From: Vampirovibrio chlorellavorus
GTDB lineage: Bacteria > Cyanobacteriota > Vampirovibrionia > Vampirovibrionales > Vampirovibrionaceae
Length of the DNA: 64,000 nucleotides
Assembly (NCBI GenBank): GCA_001858525.1
Contig: LAPX01000014.1
Location: 25,278-89,277 of the forward strand
Direction of reading: 5' to 3'
The first letter of the stretch is position 1; every line of letters begins with the position of its first letter. Positions 37,568 through 46,267 of the stretch are shown piece by piece. Position numbers and translations under genes: made by a program. The notes beneath the pieces are model-generated. The model was not told the origin of the DNA. It ran no database searches and saw only the letters and a list, made by a program, of their open reading frames with translations.

Positions 37568-37780
37568 ATGCAACAACAAACGCAAACCCCGCAAAGAGGA
37601 CGGCAACATCAAGCTCCTGGAAATCCTTACTTGCAAGTGGCGGCCAAGGCTCCGCCCAAACCGAAGCAATCGCTGTCGTATGCTTCGTTCGCCATTAATT
37701 ACCGCAATCGGTCCACACCGGCCATCTTGCACGATCTGGTGCAAATGGTGGGCTATCAGGCCAAAGCCCTGCTGAAATAA
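37568..37780 (+). CDS. Small Gln/Pro-rich hypothetical protein
   Basis: 70 residues from ATG 37568 (AAGGATG upstream; a longer in-frame start at 37514 is not needed). The first 35 residues are Gln/Pro/Lys-rich and disordered. The rest (SYASFAINYRNRSTPAILHDLVQMVGYQAKALL) could be two helices. No family recognised. Confidence 0.5.
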   Translation: MQQQTQTPQRGRQHQAPGNPYLQVAAKAPPKPKQSLSYASFAINYRNRSTPAILHDLVQMVGYQAKALLK

Positions 37781-37858
37781 AGCCGGGCAAAGACTCACAT
37801 CGGGATCGGCCATTGGGGATAGTTTCTGTGGTAAGGGTTGTCAGATTATAAACACTGA

Positions 37859-37883
37859 GGGCCGTGCTGACCAAGCACGGTCC
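37859..37883 (+). promoter_or_regulatory. Hairpin upstream of hom
   Basis: GGGCCGTGCT, loop GACCA, AGCACGGTCC: a 10-bp stem with one G-T wobble, about 90 bases before the hom start. TTGTGCTAGG follows, not a T-run, so it may end an upstream transcript poorly or act as a leader element for the threonine genes. Confidence 0.5.
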
Positions 37884-37972
37884 TTGTGCTAGGATATTGG
37901 CGTTTTCGTTTATGATTCGCGCTTTGCCAGCCCGTCTTGCTATCAATAGAGTGTCCGAAGGAGTTTCCTCAC

Positions 37973-39304
37973 ATGTCCCTCTCGTCCAGCCAAACCGTGC
38001 CGAGCCCAACCGGCATGCCCCTCTCCTCCAGCGTTTCCCCCAAAGTGGTAATTGGCATGATTGGTCTGGGTACCGTGGGTTCAGGCGTATTTAAAATTTT
38101 TCGGGATCAGCCCGAGATTTTTTTCCAGAAGATTGCGGTAAAAGACGCCAGCAAAACCCGCACCATCGATGATCTGGATTTAGATCTCTTGTCGCAAGAC
38201 CCCCATGCGGTGGTCAGTGACCCGGAAACCCAGGTCATTGTAGAACTGATGGGCGGGGCAGAACTGGCCAAGGATTTGGTGGTGGCGGCCATTCAAAACG
38301 GCAAGCACGTGGTTACCGCCAACAAGGAACTCATCGCCAAGCACGGCCCGGAGCTGTTTGAACTGGCCCGCCAGCACAACGTGCGCATTTTATTTGAAGG
38401 GGCCGTGGCCGGGGGCATTCCCATCATCATGCCCCTCAAACTCTCTCTGGGAGCCAACCGCATTGAGGAAATCGCCGGTATTTTAAACGGCACCACCAAC
38501 TACATCCTGACCAAAATGACTCAGGAAGGCTGGAGCTTTGAGCAAGCCTTGCAAGAGGCTCAGGCCAAAGGCTTTGCCGAGGCCGACCCCACCAATGACG
38601 TGGAAGGCTTTGATGTGGGCTACAAAATTTCGGTGTTGTCTCTCATTGCCTTCAAGCAAGTGGTGGACCCTCTGGCCATTCACCGGGAAGGCATTACCCA
38701 CATCACCGCCGAGGACATTGAAAACGCCCGGGAGCTGGGTTATGTCATCAAGCTGATTGGTCTGGCCAAGATGACCGACGATGGTCGTCTGGACATTCGG
38801 GTGCATCCCATGCTCATTCCCAACCACCACCCCCTGTCTAATGTGCAGAATGAGTTCAACGCCATCTTCGTCAAAGGGGATGCCGTGGGCGATGTGATGT
38901 TCTACGGCCGGGGTGCCGGCGAAATGCCCACAGCCAGCGCCGTGGCCGCCGATATTTTAGCCATCGCCACCGGCTTACTCAAAGGCAACGAACCCATTCC
39001 CTCCATGATTATCGATCCGGCCATTCCGGCCAAGCTGCAACCCGTGGGCGAAACGGTGAACAAGTACTATCTGCGCCTGAACACCAAGGACAAGCCCAAA
39101 GTCATCGGGCATTTGGGCAATGCCTGCGGCGATGCGGGGGTTTCTCTGGAATCGGTCATGCAAAAGGGCATCAATCCCGACGGGACAGCTTCCATTGTTC
39201 TGTTAACTCAGGCCGTGCGGGAAGATCAGATGAACCAGGCCCTTTCCGCCATTCGCGAGCAGGAAAGCACCAGTGATATCGGCTGCTTGTTGAGGGTTCT
39301 GTAA
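37973..39304 (+). CDS. hom: Homoserine dehydrogenase
   Basis: 443 residues from ATG 37973 (GAAGGAG upstream). It reduces aspartate semialdehyde to homoserine, the branch-point step to threonine and methionine. NAD-binding GLGTVGSGVF, then TANKELIAKHGPEL, GAVAGGIPIIMPL, ILNGTTNYILTKM and the catalytic region EADPTNDVEGFD are canonical. A C-terminal ACT domain (PKVIGHLGNACGDAGVSLESV) provides threonine feedback control. Its stop overlaps the thrC start by one base (TAATG). Confidence 0.98.
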   Translation: MSLSSSQTVPSPTGMPLSSSVSPKVVIGMIGLGTVGSGVFKIFRDQPEIFFQKIAVKDASKTRTIDDLDLDLLSQDPHAVVSDPETQVIVELMGGAELAKDLVVAAIQNGKHVVTANKELIAKHGPELFELARQHNVRILFEGAVAGGIPIIMPLKLSLGANRIEEIAGILNGTTNYILTKMTQEGWSFEQALQEAQAKGFAEADPTNDVEGFDVGYKISVLSLIAFKQVVDPLAIHREGITHITAEDIENARELGYVIKLIGLAKMTDDGRLDIRVHPMLIPNHHPLSNVQNEFNAIFVKGDAVGDVMFYGRGAGEMPTASAVAADILAIATGLLKGNEPIPSMIIDPAIPAKLQPVGETVNKYYLRLNTKDKPKVIGHLGNACGDAGVSLESVMQKGINPDGTASIVLLTQAVREDQMNQALSAIREQESTSDIGCLLRVL

Positions 39305-40371
39305 TGGCTGGCATATTAGAGCGTTACCGGAATTTTTACGATTTCCCCGCCGATTTCCCCATCATCAGCCTGAACGAAGGCAACACCCCGCTGATTCCCG
39401 CCCCGAAAATCTCGGCGGAAGTGAGTCGCCTATCCGGCCAGCCGGACGTGCAAGTATTTTTAAAGTTTGAAGGGCTGAATCCCACCGGTAGCTTTAAAGA
39501 CCGGGGCATGACCTATGCCGTGTCCAAAGCGGTTGCCGACGGACACACCCACATCATTTGCGCCAGCACCGGCAATACCAGTGCTGCTGCTGCAGCCTAC
39601 GGGGCTCGGGCCGGACTGAAAACCCTGATCATCCTGCCCGGTGGCAAAGTGGCTTTGGGCAAGTTGTCTCAGGCCATTATGTACGGGGCGGCCATTGTGG
39701 AAATTGATGGCAACTTCGATCAGGCCCTGGACATCGTTCGGGCCCTGGGTGAAACCGGCAAAGTGTGCGTGGTAAACTCCATCAACCCCTACCGGTTACA
39801 AGGCCAAAAAACCGGCGCTTTCGAGTTGTGCGACGTCTTGGGCGATGCTCCCGATGATCTGTACATCCCAGTGGGCAACGCCGGAAACATTTCCGCCTAC
39901 TGGATGGGCTTTAAGGAATACGCGGACAAGGGCATTTCCAGCAAACGCCCCCGTATGTGCGGTTATCAGGCGGCAGGGGCTGCCCCCATTGTGCATGGTC
40001 ATAAAATTGAAAAGCCGGAAACGCTGGCCACCGCCATTCGCATTGGCAACCCGGCCAGTTGGCAATTGGCCGAAGCGGCCCGGGATGACTCCGGTGGACG
40101 CATTGATTGCGTAACAGACCCGCAAATTGTAGCCGCTTACCAGTTTTTGGCCAGCCGGGAAGGCGTTCTGTGCGAGCCCTCCAGCGCAGCCAGTGTGGCG
40201 GGTTTGTTTAAGGCCGCATCTTTATCGCAAGTGCAGGCCAACAGCACCATTGTATGCGTGTTGACAGGCAACGGCCTGAAGGACCCCGATTCAGCCATTG
40301 AATACGGCAATCCCCAACGGGCCCAACTGCCTGCGGATTCTGATCAGGTAGCCGCCTTCTTCGGATTATAA
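39304..40371 (+). CDS. thrC: Threonine synthase
   Basis: 355 residues, the short form. It is PLP-dependent and converts O-phosphohomoserine to threonine. NPTGSFKDRGM carries the PLP Lys, ASTGNTSAAAAAYGARAGLK binds the cofactor phosphate region, and YIPVGNAGNISAYWMGF and LTGNGLKDPD match the family. Start ATG 39304 overlaps the hom stop, so translation is coupled to hom. Confidence 0.98.
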   Translation: MAGILERYRNFYDFPADFPIISLNEGNTPLIPAPKISAEVSRLSGQPDVQVFLKFEGLNPTGSFKDRGMTYAVSKAVADGHTHIICASTGNTSAAAAAYGARAGLKTLIILPGGKVALGKLSQAIMYGAAIVEIDGNFDQALDIVRALGETGKVCVVNSINPYRLQGQKTGAFELCDVLGDAPDDLYIPVGNAGNISAYWMGFKEYADKGISSKRPRMCGYQAAGAAPIVHGHKIEKPETLATAIRIGNPASWQLAEAARDDSGGRIDCVTDPQIVAAYQFLASREGVLCEPSSAASVAGLFKAASLSQVQANSTIVCVLTGNGLKDPDSAIEYGNPQRAQLPADSDQVAAFFGL

Positions 40372-40457
40372 GAATCCCCGATGGCACGCTTCAACTGCCT
40401 GCTTTAGCAAGGCACACTATTGGCTTGTCGAAAACTTGCCCTTAGTTCTCAATTTTC

Positions 40458-41390
40458 TTACGAAATCTTGAGGGCAGAGGCAACCAACTGAGCGCCTTCC
40501 GTGTCCACAGTCAAATCGTTGACCGTCATGGACCAGCCTTGGGCCGCTATCAGCCCTTGCAGCTTCTCCAGCAAAAAAGCGTGGATGACGGTGGGGTAAA
40601 AAATGGCCATGGTCGACCCAGAGCCACTGATGATCATGCCCAAAGCCCCGTCCGCCATCACCAAGCGCTCAATGGCGTCATATTCGGCAATTAACCGCCG
40701 ACGATAGGGCTGATGCAAGCGGTCCTGCAAACTGGCCCGAAAGGCATCCGGATCTGCCTGCAACAGAGCGTAAGTGAGCACACTGGCCTTGCGCAGATTA
40801 AAAATACCATCGGCCATGGGCACAGAAGCCGGTAAAATGCGACGGGCCTCCTCGGTGAGGACCTCATAACCCGGACTCACAGTCAGCACTCGCCACTCCA
40901 AGGGCCAAGGCAGGCGATAGGGGCGCTCGTCATAGAGCACCACCCCACCCAGCAGGGCCGGGGCCACGTTATCCGGGTGGCCTTCCATGGCCACGGCCAG
41001 ATCCAGCAAGTCCGACAACTCATAGCGCAGATTTAACAAATAGTTGGCGGCCACCAGTCCGGCCACAATGGCCGTAGAGCTACTCCCCAAGCCACGGGCC
41101 ACCGGAATATCGGCAGTAACCCGAACCTCCAAAGGGGGACGCGCTTGCCCCGCTTTTTCAAACATCCGATCCATGGCCACAAACAGCAGATTTTTACCCA
41201 CCCCCTGATCGTCCGAATCGCTGGCCTTCTGAAGTGCGGAAACATCGGCGGCCCCATCCAGGGAAAACACAAGGCCGTCCCGCTCGGCTTGCTGAAACGC
41301 AAAGCAATTGTAGAGGGAAACGGCCATGCCAAAACTATCAAATCCCGGCCCTAAATTGGCGATGGTAGCGGGAACGCGAACCGTAAACAT
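40458..41390 (-). CDS. thrB: Homoserine kinase (GHMP family)
   Basis: 310 residues from ATG 41390, with AAGGA 8 bases upstream; a TTG nine codons earlier is rejected. It phosphorylates homoserine. VRVPATIANLGPGFDSFGMAV is the start typical of ThrB, RGLGSSSTAIVAGL the GHMP ATP loop, and GMIISGSGSTMAIF the C-terminal motif. It faces hom-thrC tail to tail, with 86 bases between the stops, so it is not co-transcribed with its pathway partners. Confidence 0.95.
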   Translation of the reverse strand: MFTVRVPATIANLGPGFDSFGMAVSLYNCFAFQQAERDGLVFSLDGAADVSALQKASDSDDQGVGKNLLFVAMDRMFEKAGQARPPLEVRVTADIPVARGLGSSSTAIVAGLVAANYLLNLRYELSDLLDLAVAMEGHPDNVAPALLGGVVLYDERPYRLPWPLEWRVLTVSPGYEVLTEEARRILPASVPMADGIFNLRKASVLTYALLQADPDAFRASLQDRLHQPYRRRLIAEYDAIERLVMADGALGMIISGSGSTMAIFYPTVIHAFLLEKLQGLIAAQGWSMTVNDLTVDTEGAQLVASALKIS

Positions 41391-41632
41391 CCCGATGATC
41401 CTTCCAGGCAGACTCAATAACTGTGAGTCAACAGTTTACCCCAAACCCGGTTGTCCAATCAGGCAGAACCAACGTGAAAACCCTCTATATATTAGCGGAA
41501 CCGCTACTACTACCCATTACAGGAACTGCCCATTCGGCTAATTAAAGACAGCCACAAATTGTACACACACGGGCAATATAACAAATGGTTAAAAAAACAT
41601 AATATATATTTATTGAAACAAGTTTAAACCCT

Positions 41633-41707
41633 ATAGCTCAAACGTACTTTCCACGCTTTACCACTCGTACCCTTTACAGTTCGTCTGTGAAGGGTTTTTC
41701 TTTTTTT
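41633..41707 (+). ncRNA. Candidate small RNA, copy 1 (37-nt conserved block plus terminator)
   Basis: Positions 41633-41669 (beginning ATAGCTCAAACG, ending CCACTCGTA) are identical to 41969-42005. Immediately after comes an intrinsic terminator: CCCTTTACAG, loop TTCGT, CTGTGAAGGG (41685-41694, one wobble), then 13 pyrimidines, nearly all T. No plus-strand gene lies upstream for over 1 kb, so the terminator needs a non-coding transcript. The transcript start and promoter are not defined. The block holds a 15-nt stretch complementary to the leader of the gene at 53992. Confidence 0.65.
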
Positions 41708-41708
41708 G

Positions 41709-41864
41709 AAAAAAGGGAAGGCTGACTTCGGAACACGTTTGTAACTGTTTGAGTACAGCGAGTTCAAAAATTAAGGCTGGGCAACTTTGCAGAAGCAATT
41801 CCACGCCTTGTCTGAGCTGCACGCAGTTTTAGAAACGCGTTCCAAAGGTAGCCTTCCTTTTTTT
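41709..41864 (+). repeat. Structured inverted-repeat element, copy A
   Basis: The ends pair: GGAAGGCT (41716-41723) with AGCCTTCC (41849-41856), and the stem continues inward with a few mismatches through GGAACACG / CGCGTTCC. Outer A and T runs extend it, and it ends in seven T. Two inner blocks, 41732-41770 (39 nt) and 41813-41831 (19 nt), are identical to the reverse complement of copy B at 59507-59545 and 59457-59475. The middle (41771-41812) differs. It fits either a folded RNA with its own terminator or a palindromic intergenic repeat. Confidence 0.75.
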
Positions 41865-41903
41865 ATAAAATCGCCCTAGCCAAGTGGCGCCCCATTTATA
41901 GTC

Positions 41904-41930
41904 ACCTGGGTGATATTCGCTCCCCCAGGT
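41904..41930 (+). repeat. Small hairpin
   Basis: ACCTGGG (41904-41910), 13 bases, CCCAGGT (41924-41930): perfect 7-bp stem just upstream of small-RNA copy 2. Could be part of its promoter region or a separate element. Confidence 0.45.
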
Positions 41931-41968
41931 TCCTCATTATGATACTGCCATCTACATTGATTTAACCG

Positions 41969-42031
41969 ATAGCTCAAACGTACTTTCCACGCTTTACCAC
42001 TCGTAGCTCTTCCGACAGGAAGGGCTTTTTT
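41969..42031 (+). ncRNA. Candidate small RNA, copy 2 (37-nt conserved block plus terminator)
   Basis: Positions 41969-42005 repeat the copy 1 block without a mismatch. A different terminator follows: GCTCTTCC (42006-42013), loop GACA, GGAAGGGC (42018-42025), then six T. These T lie on the plus strand and run into the 3' end of the convergent dgcA gene, so the hairpin does not serve dgcA. Similarity to copy 1 reaches a little upstream (TTTAA and CC before the block). Sibling small RNAs with a constant targeting segment and diverged terminators look like this. Confidence 0.65.
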
Positions 42032-43097
42032 ATTGGCTGGTGGAGACCGGAATACGGGGAATCACACCCAGGCCAGGCCGATTGGGCAGGTAAAACCGAC
42101 TGCCTTCAAACACAATGCCCTCATAAGGATCTTCAGCCATTAGCAAGGCCCCGTCCAAATCGCAGTAATCCACCAAGGGGCTGAGCTGGGCAAAGGCGGT
42201 CACCGACAGGGAGCTTTCCCCAAAGCCACCCAGCATGATGCGCAAATTATGGGCCCGGGCGGCATAGATCATGCGCATGGCCTCAGTCAGTCCGCCGGTT
42301 TTGGTGTGTTTTAAATTAATGGCATGAAAATACTGGGCGCAGCGGGGAATATCCTGCAATGTGTGACAACTTTCATCCGCCATCAGGGGGAGGGGACTTT
42401 CCGCTTTCAGGCGCTGGTAATCCGCATCGGTGCAGGTCAGCTTGAGGGGCTCTTCTACAAACTCCACCTGATTTTCGCTGAGCAATGGGGCAATGTTGAG
42501 GAAATCCTGTACCTCCCAGGCGGCGTTGGCATCCACACGCAAGGTAACTTGGGGATGAGGGGCCAGGGCTCGAATGGCTTCAAACAGGGGAGCATCCTGA
42601 GGGGAACCTAGTTTGACTTTTAAAACATCGTAGCCACGGGACAAGGCGATTTCAGTTTTCCGTTTCACGGTATCCAGATCGGCAATGCCGATGGTGTAGG
42701 AGCTTTTGGGGGCTTGGGCTGCATCCAGTCCCCACAGTTTCCAGACCGGCAGATTTAAAATTTTGCCCTGCAAATCGTAAAAAGCCTGATCAATGGCTGA
42801 TTTGGCGGCCAGATTTCCGGGCATATTTTCAAAGCGGGCTTGGAGTTTTTGAATCTCAAAAGGATTTAAATCGCTCAAAGTGCCTTGGGCATTCAGTTGA
42901 TCGTAAAATCGGCACACGGACTCGGCATCTTCCCCGTAGAAACTGGAAGGTACGGCTTCCCCTTGTCCGCAATAGGTTTTTCCCTCGTATTCGGCATTAA
43001 GATTAACCACCACCGTGGTGCTTTCGGCGTTGGACTGCCGGGAGATGGTGAAGGTAAACTCATAAGGCAGGGTGAGGCGTTGATAGTGAAGTTGCAC
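42030..43097 (-). CDS. dgcA: Enolase-superfamily epimerase/racemase (DgcA or Ala-Glu epimerase type)
   Basis: 355 residues from GTG 43097 (AAGGATG upstream). The muconate-lactonizing subgroup is clear: VLKVKLGS with the first catalytic Lys, RVDANAAW and FVEEPL metal ligands, LMADESCH, and INLKHTKTGG with the second Lys. Dipeptide epimerases act on L-Ala-D/L-Glu. Paired with an upstream DUF1611 gene, as here, the protein is known to act on N-acetyl-D-glutamate in D-glutamate breakdown. The pairing decides the preferred call, but the dipeptide reaction remains possible. Confidence 0.85.
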   Translation of the reverse strand: MQLHYQRLTLPYEFTFTISRQSNAESTTVVVNLNAEYEGKTYCGQGEAVPSSFYGEDAESVCRFYDQLNAQGTLSDLNPFEIQKLQARFENMPGNLAAKSAIDQAFYDLQGKILNLPVWKLWGLDAAQAPKSSYTIGIADLDTVKRKTEIALSRGYDVLKVKLGSPQDAPLFEAIRALAPHPQVTLRVDANAAWEVQDFLNIAPLLSENQVEFVEEPLKLTCTDADYQRLKAESPLPLMADESCHTLQDIPRCAQYFHAINLKHTKTGGLTEAMRMIYAARAHNLRIMLGGFGESSLSVTAFAQLSPLVDYCDLDGALLMAEDPYEGIVFEGSRFYLPNRPGLGVIPRIPVSTSQ

Positions 43098-43146
43098 GGG
43101 ATTACATCCTTGTGGTTGTGATGCGATGTTAGGGAAGCGTGGTTCG

Positions 43147-44319
43147 TTAGGCCATCGAGTCGGCGGTGTTTTGTACCGGAATCACGGCCAGAGCTTCCAG
43201 GAGGTGCTGTACGCCGTAGCGCACCGGATCCGTGGCGGGTAAGCCGGTTTCCAGTCGAATCTGGTGCAGATGTCGATCGGCGTCCTCGTCAGACAGGGCA
43301 GAAGTGTTCACTGAAAGCCCGGCCACCCGGGCTTTGGGCTGTCCGGCGGGACGTACCCAGCTGGCCGCCGTTTCATACATCTGGATCATTTCTTTGATGG
43401 TGGGGATGGCCACCTGCGGATAGTTACGAATGTGGGCTTGTCCTGCTTGCGTACACAAAATCATGGCATCGGGATTGGACCCATGTAACAGGGACAGGGT
43501 CACCCCGGAATAAGCCGGATGTAGCAAGGAACCCTGCCCTTCCACAAACAGGAAATGCGGCGGGGTTTGCGGGCCGTTGGGGGTCAGGCTGGCAATTTCT
43601 TCCTGAATACAAGTTTCAATGCCACCCGCCATAAAATCCCCAATGACCCGATCCAGCGGGACCCCACGTCCGGCAATGAGAATGCCGGTTTGCCCGGTAG
43701 CCACAAATCCACAGGAAGCCCCTAGCTGACGGGCCTGATGGCATAGTTCCAGGGCGGTGTGCATTTTGCCTACTGCGCAATCGGCGCCCACCATGGTAAT
43801 GACTTTTAAATGTTCCGGCCGTGGGTGCTGACGGTTGATCTCCTGAAAGCGATGCTGGCCGTAGGCCTCCGGGTCCCGCACATCCCACAGCGTAATGCCG
43901 TGTTGTTGGGCTAAGCTCACCAAATCGGACTCTTCTTTCAGGAAAAAGTGCAGGCCATTAATGATGTGTAACCCGTTTTCAATGGCTGCTTTTAAAATTG
44001 CTTTCCACGCCGGAGGCAGTTGCCCACCCGGTGGAGCCGTGCCAATCAACAGCGCTTTGGGGCCAAGAGCCAGTGCCGCATTCAGATCAGCGACCAAGGG
44101 AGCGTCACAGGGTAGACCGGTGATGTCCCGAACCGTCTTGCCAGCCTGAGTGCTGTCGATGACCGCAGTAATGGGCCATTGTCCGTAGCGAATGACCCCC
44201 AAGGCCAGTTTGGATTGAGATTGGCCGAAGCAGCCTTCAGACAAAATAACCAAGGGGGTGCTTTGGGGATTCGGAAAAATGGCGGCACCGTCCAAATTTT
44301 CCACACTGAAACTTGCCAT
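43147..44319 (-). CDS. dgcN: DUF1611 family protein, DgcN-type D-glutamate N-acetyltransferase candidate
   Basis: 390 residues from ATG 44319; a TTG two codons earlier is possible. An N-terminal Rossmann-like part (about 15-125) precedes a P-loop-like region: VITMVGADCAVGKMHTALEL with a Gly/Lys-type phosphate loop, and FLFVEGQGSLLHPAYSGV. These are the DUF1611 marks. Members paired with DgcA acetylate D-glutamate before racemisation to the L form. It lies 49 bases upstream of dgcA on the same strand, so the two form an operon that may recycle D-Glu from peptidoglycan. Confidence 0.82.
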   Translation of the reverse strand: MASFSVENLDGAAIFPNPQSTPLVILSEGCFGQSQSKLALGVIRYGQWPITAVIDSTQAGKTVRDITGLPCDAPLVADLNAALALGPKALLIGTAPPGGQLPPAWKAILKAAIENGLHIINGLHFFLKEESDLVSLAQQHGITLWDVRDPEAYGQHRFQEINRQHPRPEHLKVITMVGADCAVGKMHTALELCHQARQLGASCGFVATGQTGILIAGRGVPLDRVIGDFMAGGIETCIQEEIASLTPNGPQTPPHFLFVEGQGSLLHPAYSGVTLSLLHGSNPDAMILCTQAGQAHIRNYPQVAIPTIKEMIQMYETAASWVRPAGQPKARVAGLSVNTSALSDEDADRHLHQIRLETGLPATDPVRYGVQHLLEALAVIPVQNTADSMA

Positions 44320-44513
44320 GCTCAAACTCGCTATCGGGGATTTTTTAATCGGCCTCAGCTATTTATTCTAGGCCTTTTTTAGCGCCTTGAGAATCTTTTC
44401 TGTGTGCGTGGCTTGTATCAATTTGATCCAATTCTCGAATCAAGCTCAACTTTTTGGAATCAATTGCGTCATTAAAATGAGATGATGCCAAGCGCAATGT
44501 TGGAGTAACCGGT

Positions 44514-46178
44514 TTGAACTATTTCAATCTTTTACTGGCCTTTGTGGAAGGGCTGGCCGTGGTGATTTCACCCTGTATCTTGCCGGTTTTGCCCCTGGTT
44601 TTATCCAGCGGTCTGAACGGTGGCTGTTGGCGACCGTATGGTCTCATTTTGGGCTTTATCGGGGCCTTTAGCGTCTTTACTTTATTATCCCGACAACTGG
44701 TGCAATGGCTGGGCCTCGATCCAGAACTCTTGCGTCAGTTTTCTTTTTATCTCCTGATTGGTTTTGGCTTGATTCTGCTGTTTGAGCCGCTCTCCGATTT
44801 TTTTGCCGCACTCACCCGTCGAATCTCAGATTTAGGGCAAACCGTGGTGCAAACGCAAAACACCCAGACCGGCTTTTGGAGCGGCCTGCTGATGGGCTGT
44901 GCCATTGGTCTGGTGTGGACGCCCTGTGCCGGGCCGATTCTGTCTGCGGTCATTGTGCAGACCATTCGGGAAGAAACGGACTGGGCCGGTATTTTAACCG
45001 TGCTTGCTTTCGCTGTGGGTGCGGGGCTGCCGTTGTTGATATTAACCCTACAAGGACAAAAACTGATGAGTCGATTGGATTTTCTGAAGAAGAACAGCGT
45101 GATATTGCGCAAGGCGTTTGGGGTGTTGATCATTGCCACGGTGGTGGTGACAGCCCAAGGCAGCTTGTGGCAGTGGAACTTTTCCGTTGCCGCACCCAAA
45201 GCCACGGGGCAGACCTCTGCCGCAACCAATGCCAAATTGAGTAACGCCTTGGCCCAACCGTATCCGGCCCCGGAATTCGCCAGCAGCAATCTCTGGTTGA
45301 ATAGCTCACCGCTGACTATGAAATCCCTGCGAGGCAAAGTGGTCCTGGTGGACTTTTGGACCTACAGTTGCATCAATTGCGTGCGCACATTGCCCTACAT
45401 TACCAGCTGGGATCGCAAATACCGGGGGAAAGGGCTGGTTATTGTGGGCGTGCATGCCCCGGAATTCGCCTTTGAGAAAAAAGTGGACAATGTGAAGCAG
45501 GCCATCGCCCAGCATCACATTCAATACCCGGTGGCCCTGGACAACCGGTTGGATACCTGGACCAATTTTCGCAACCAGTACTGGCCTGCGCATTACCTGA
45601 TTGATCAGCAGGGACGGGTGGTTTATACCCATTTTGGCGAAGGGGAATACGCCACCACGGAAGGCAACATTCGGGCCTTGCTGGGCGTGGGACAATTCAC
45701 GGCCAAAGACAATCCCGCCAACCAACAAATGCAAGCTGAGAAAAAATCGGGGGGATACGCCTGGAATCAAACGCCAGAAACCTACCTGGGTTACGCCCGC
45801 GCTGAGCATTTTGCCAGCCCTCAATCCCCGGAAGAAGATCAGGTGACCAACTTTACTTTCCCGGCTAAGTTGGCCTTGCACCGTTGGGCCTTAAACGGGC
45901 AGTGGTTTGTGGATTCTGAAAAAATTGTGTCTCAAAAGGCCAATGCCGCATTGAGAATGCACTTTTGGGCCAAATCGGTCTATTTGGTCATGAGTGTGCC
46001 GCCCAAGAAAAGTGTGCCGGTGAAAGTGCTGTTAGCCGGCAAGCTGGTGAAGACCATCACCGTGTCTCAGCAAACTTTGTACACCCTGCTGGAGCAAGAT
46101 AAGGCCAAGCCGGGCACGCTGGAACTTCAGGCCACCGCACCGGGGTTATCGGCATACGCCTTTACGTTTGGTAGTTAA
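44514..46178 (+). CDS. dipZ: DipZ-type thiol-redox protein (CcdA + TlpA + C-terminal domain)
   Basis: 554 residues from TTG 44514 with GGAG 9 bases upstream. Residues 1-225 form a CcdA/DsbD-like membrane domain with two Cys-Pro motifs (SPCILPVLPLVL and TPCAGPILSAV) that move electrons across the membrane. Residues about 255-400 are a thioredoxin-like domain with TYSCINCVRTLPY (CxxC). The last 140 residues form the beta domain seen in DipZ of actinobacteria. Together they reduce or isomerise extracytoplasmic disulfides or deliver thiols for cytochrome maturation. Divergent from dgcN. Confidence 0.9.
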   Translation: MNYFNLLLAFVEGLAVVISPCILPVLPLVLSSGLNGGCWRPYGLILGFIGAFSVFTLLSRQLVQWLGLDPELLRQFSFYLLIGFGLILLFEPLSDFFAALTRRISDLGQTVVQTQNTQTGFWSGLLMGCAIGLVWTPCAGPILSAVIVQTIREETDWAGILTVLAFAVGAGLPLLILTLQGQKLMSRLDFLKKNSVILRKAFGVLIIATVVVTAQGSLWQWNFSVAAPKATGQTSAATNAKLSNALAQPYPAPEFASSNLWLNSSPLTMKSLRGKVVLVDFWTYSCINCVRTLPYITSWDRKYRGKGLVIVGVHAPEFAFEKKVDNVKQAIAQHHIQYPVALDNRLDTWTNFRNQYWPAHYLIDQQGRVVYTHFGEGEYATTEGNIRALLGVGQFTAKDNPANQQMQAEKKSGGYAWNQTPETYLGYARAEHFASPQSPEEDQVTNFTFPAKLALHRWALNGQWFVDSEKIVSQKANAALRMHFWAKSVYLVMSVPPKKSVPVKVLLAGKLVKTITVSQQTLYTLLEQDKAKPGTLELQATAPGLSAYAFTFGS

Positions 46179-46267
46179 AATTTGGTGACTGCTGAAATAG
46201 GCCGTTCAACTCTGAACACCCGGCAAGAACGATTGGGGCCAGCGTCCCAAGTTTCTATGTTTAATGA

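Larger units (their letters stand above)
41391..42029. other. Gene-free, RNA-rich intergenic island
   Basis: About 640 bases between the thrB start and the dgcA stop, both on the minus strand, with no plus-strand protein gene. It holds two 37-nt identical blocks with terminators (41633-41707, 41969-42031), a large inverted-repeat element (41709-41864) and a short hairpin (41904-41930). Confidence 0.8.

Noticed and set aside
41709..41864. Transposon (MITE) interpretation of copy A
   Set aside because: Its outer arms differ from copy B and no target-site duplication is visible; kept as an alternative only.
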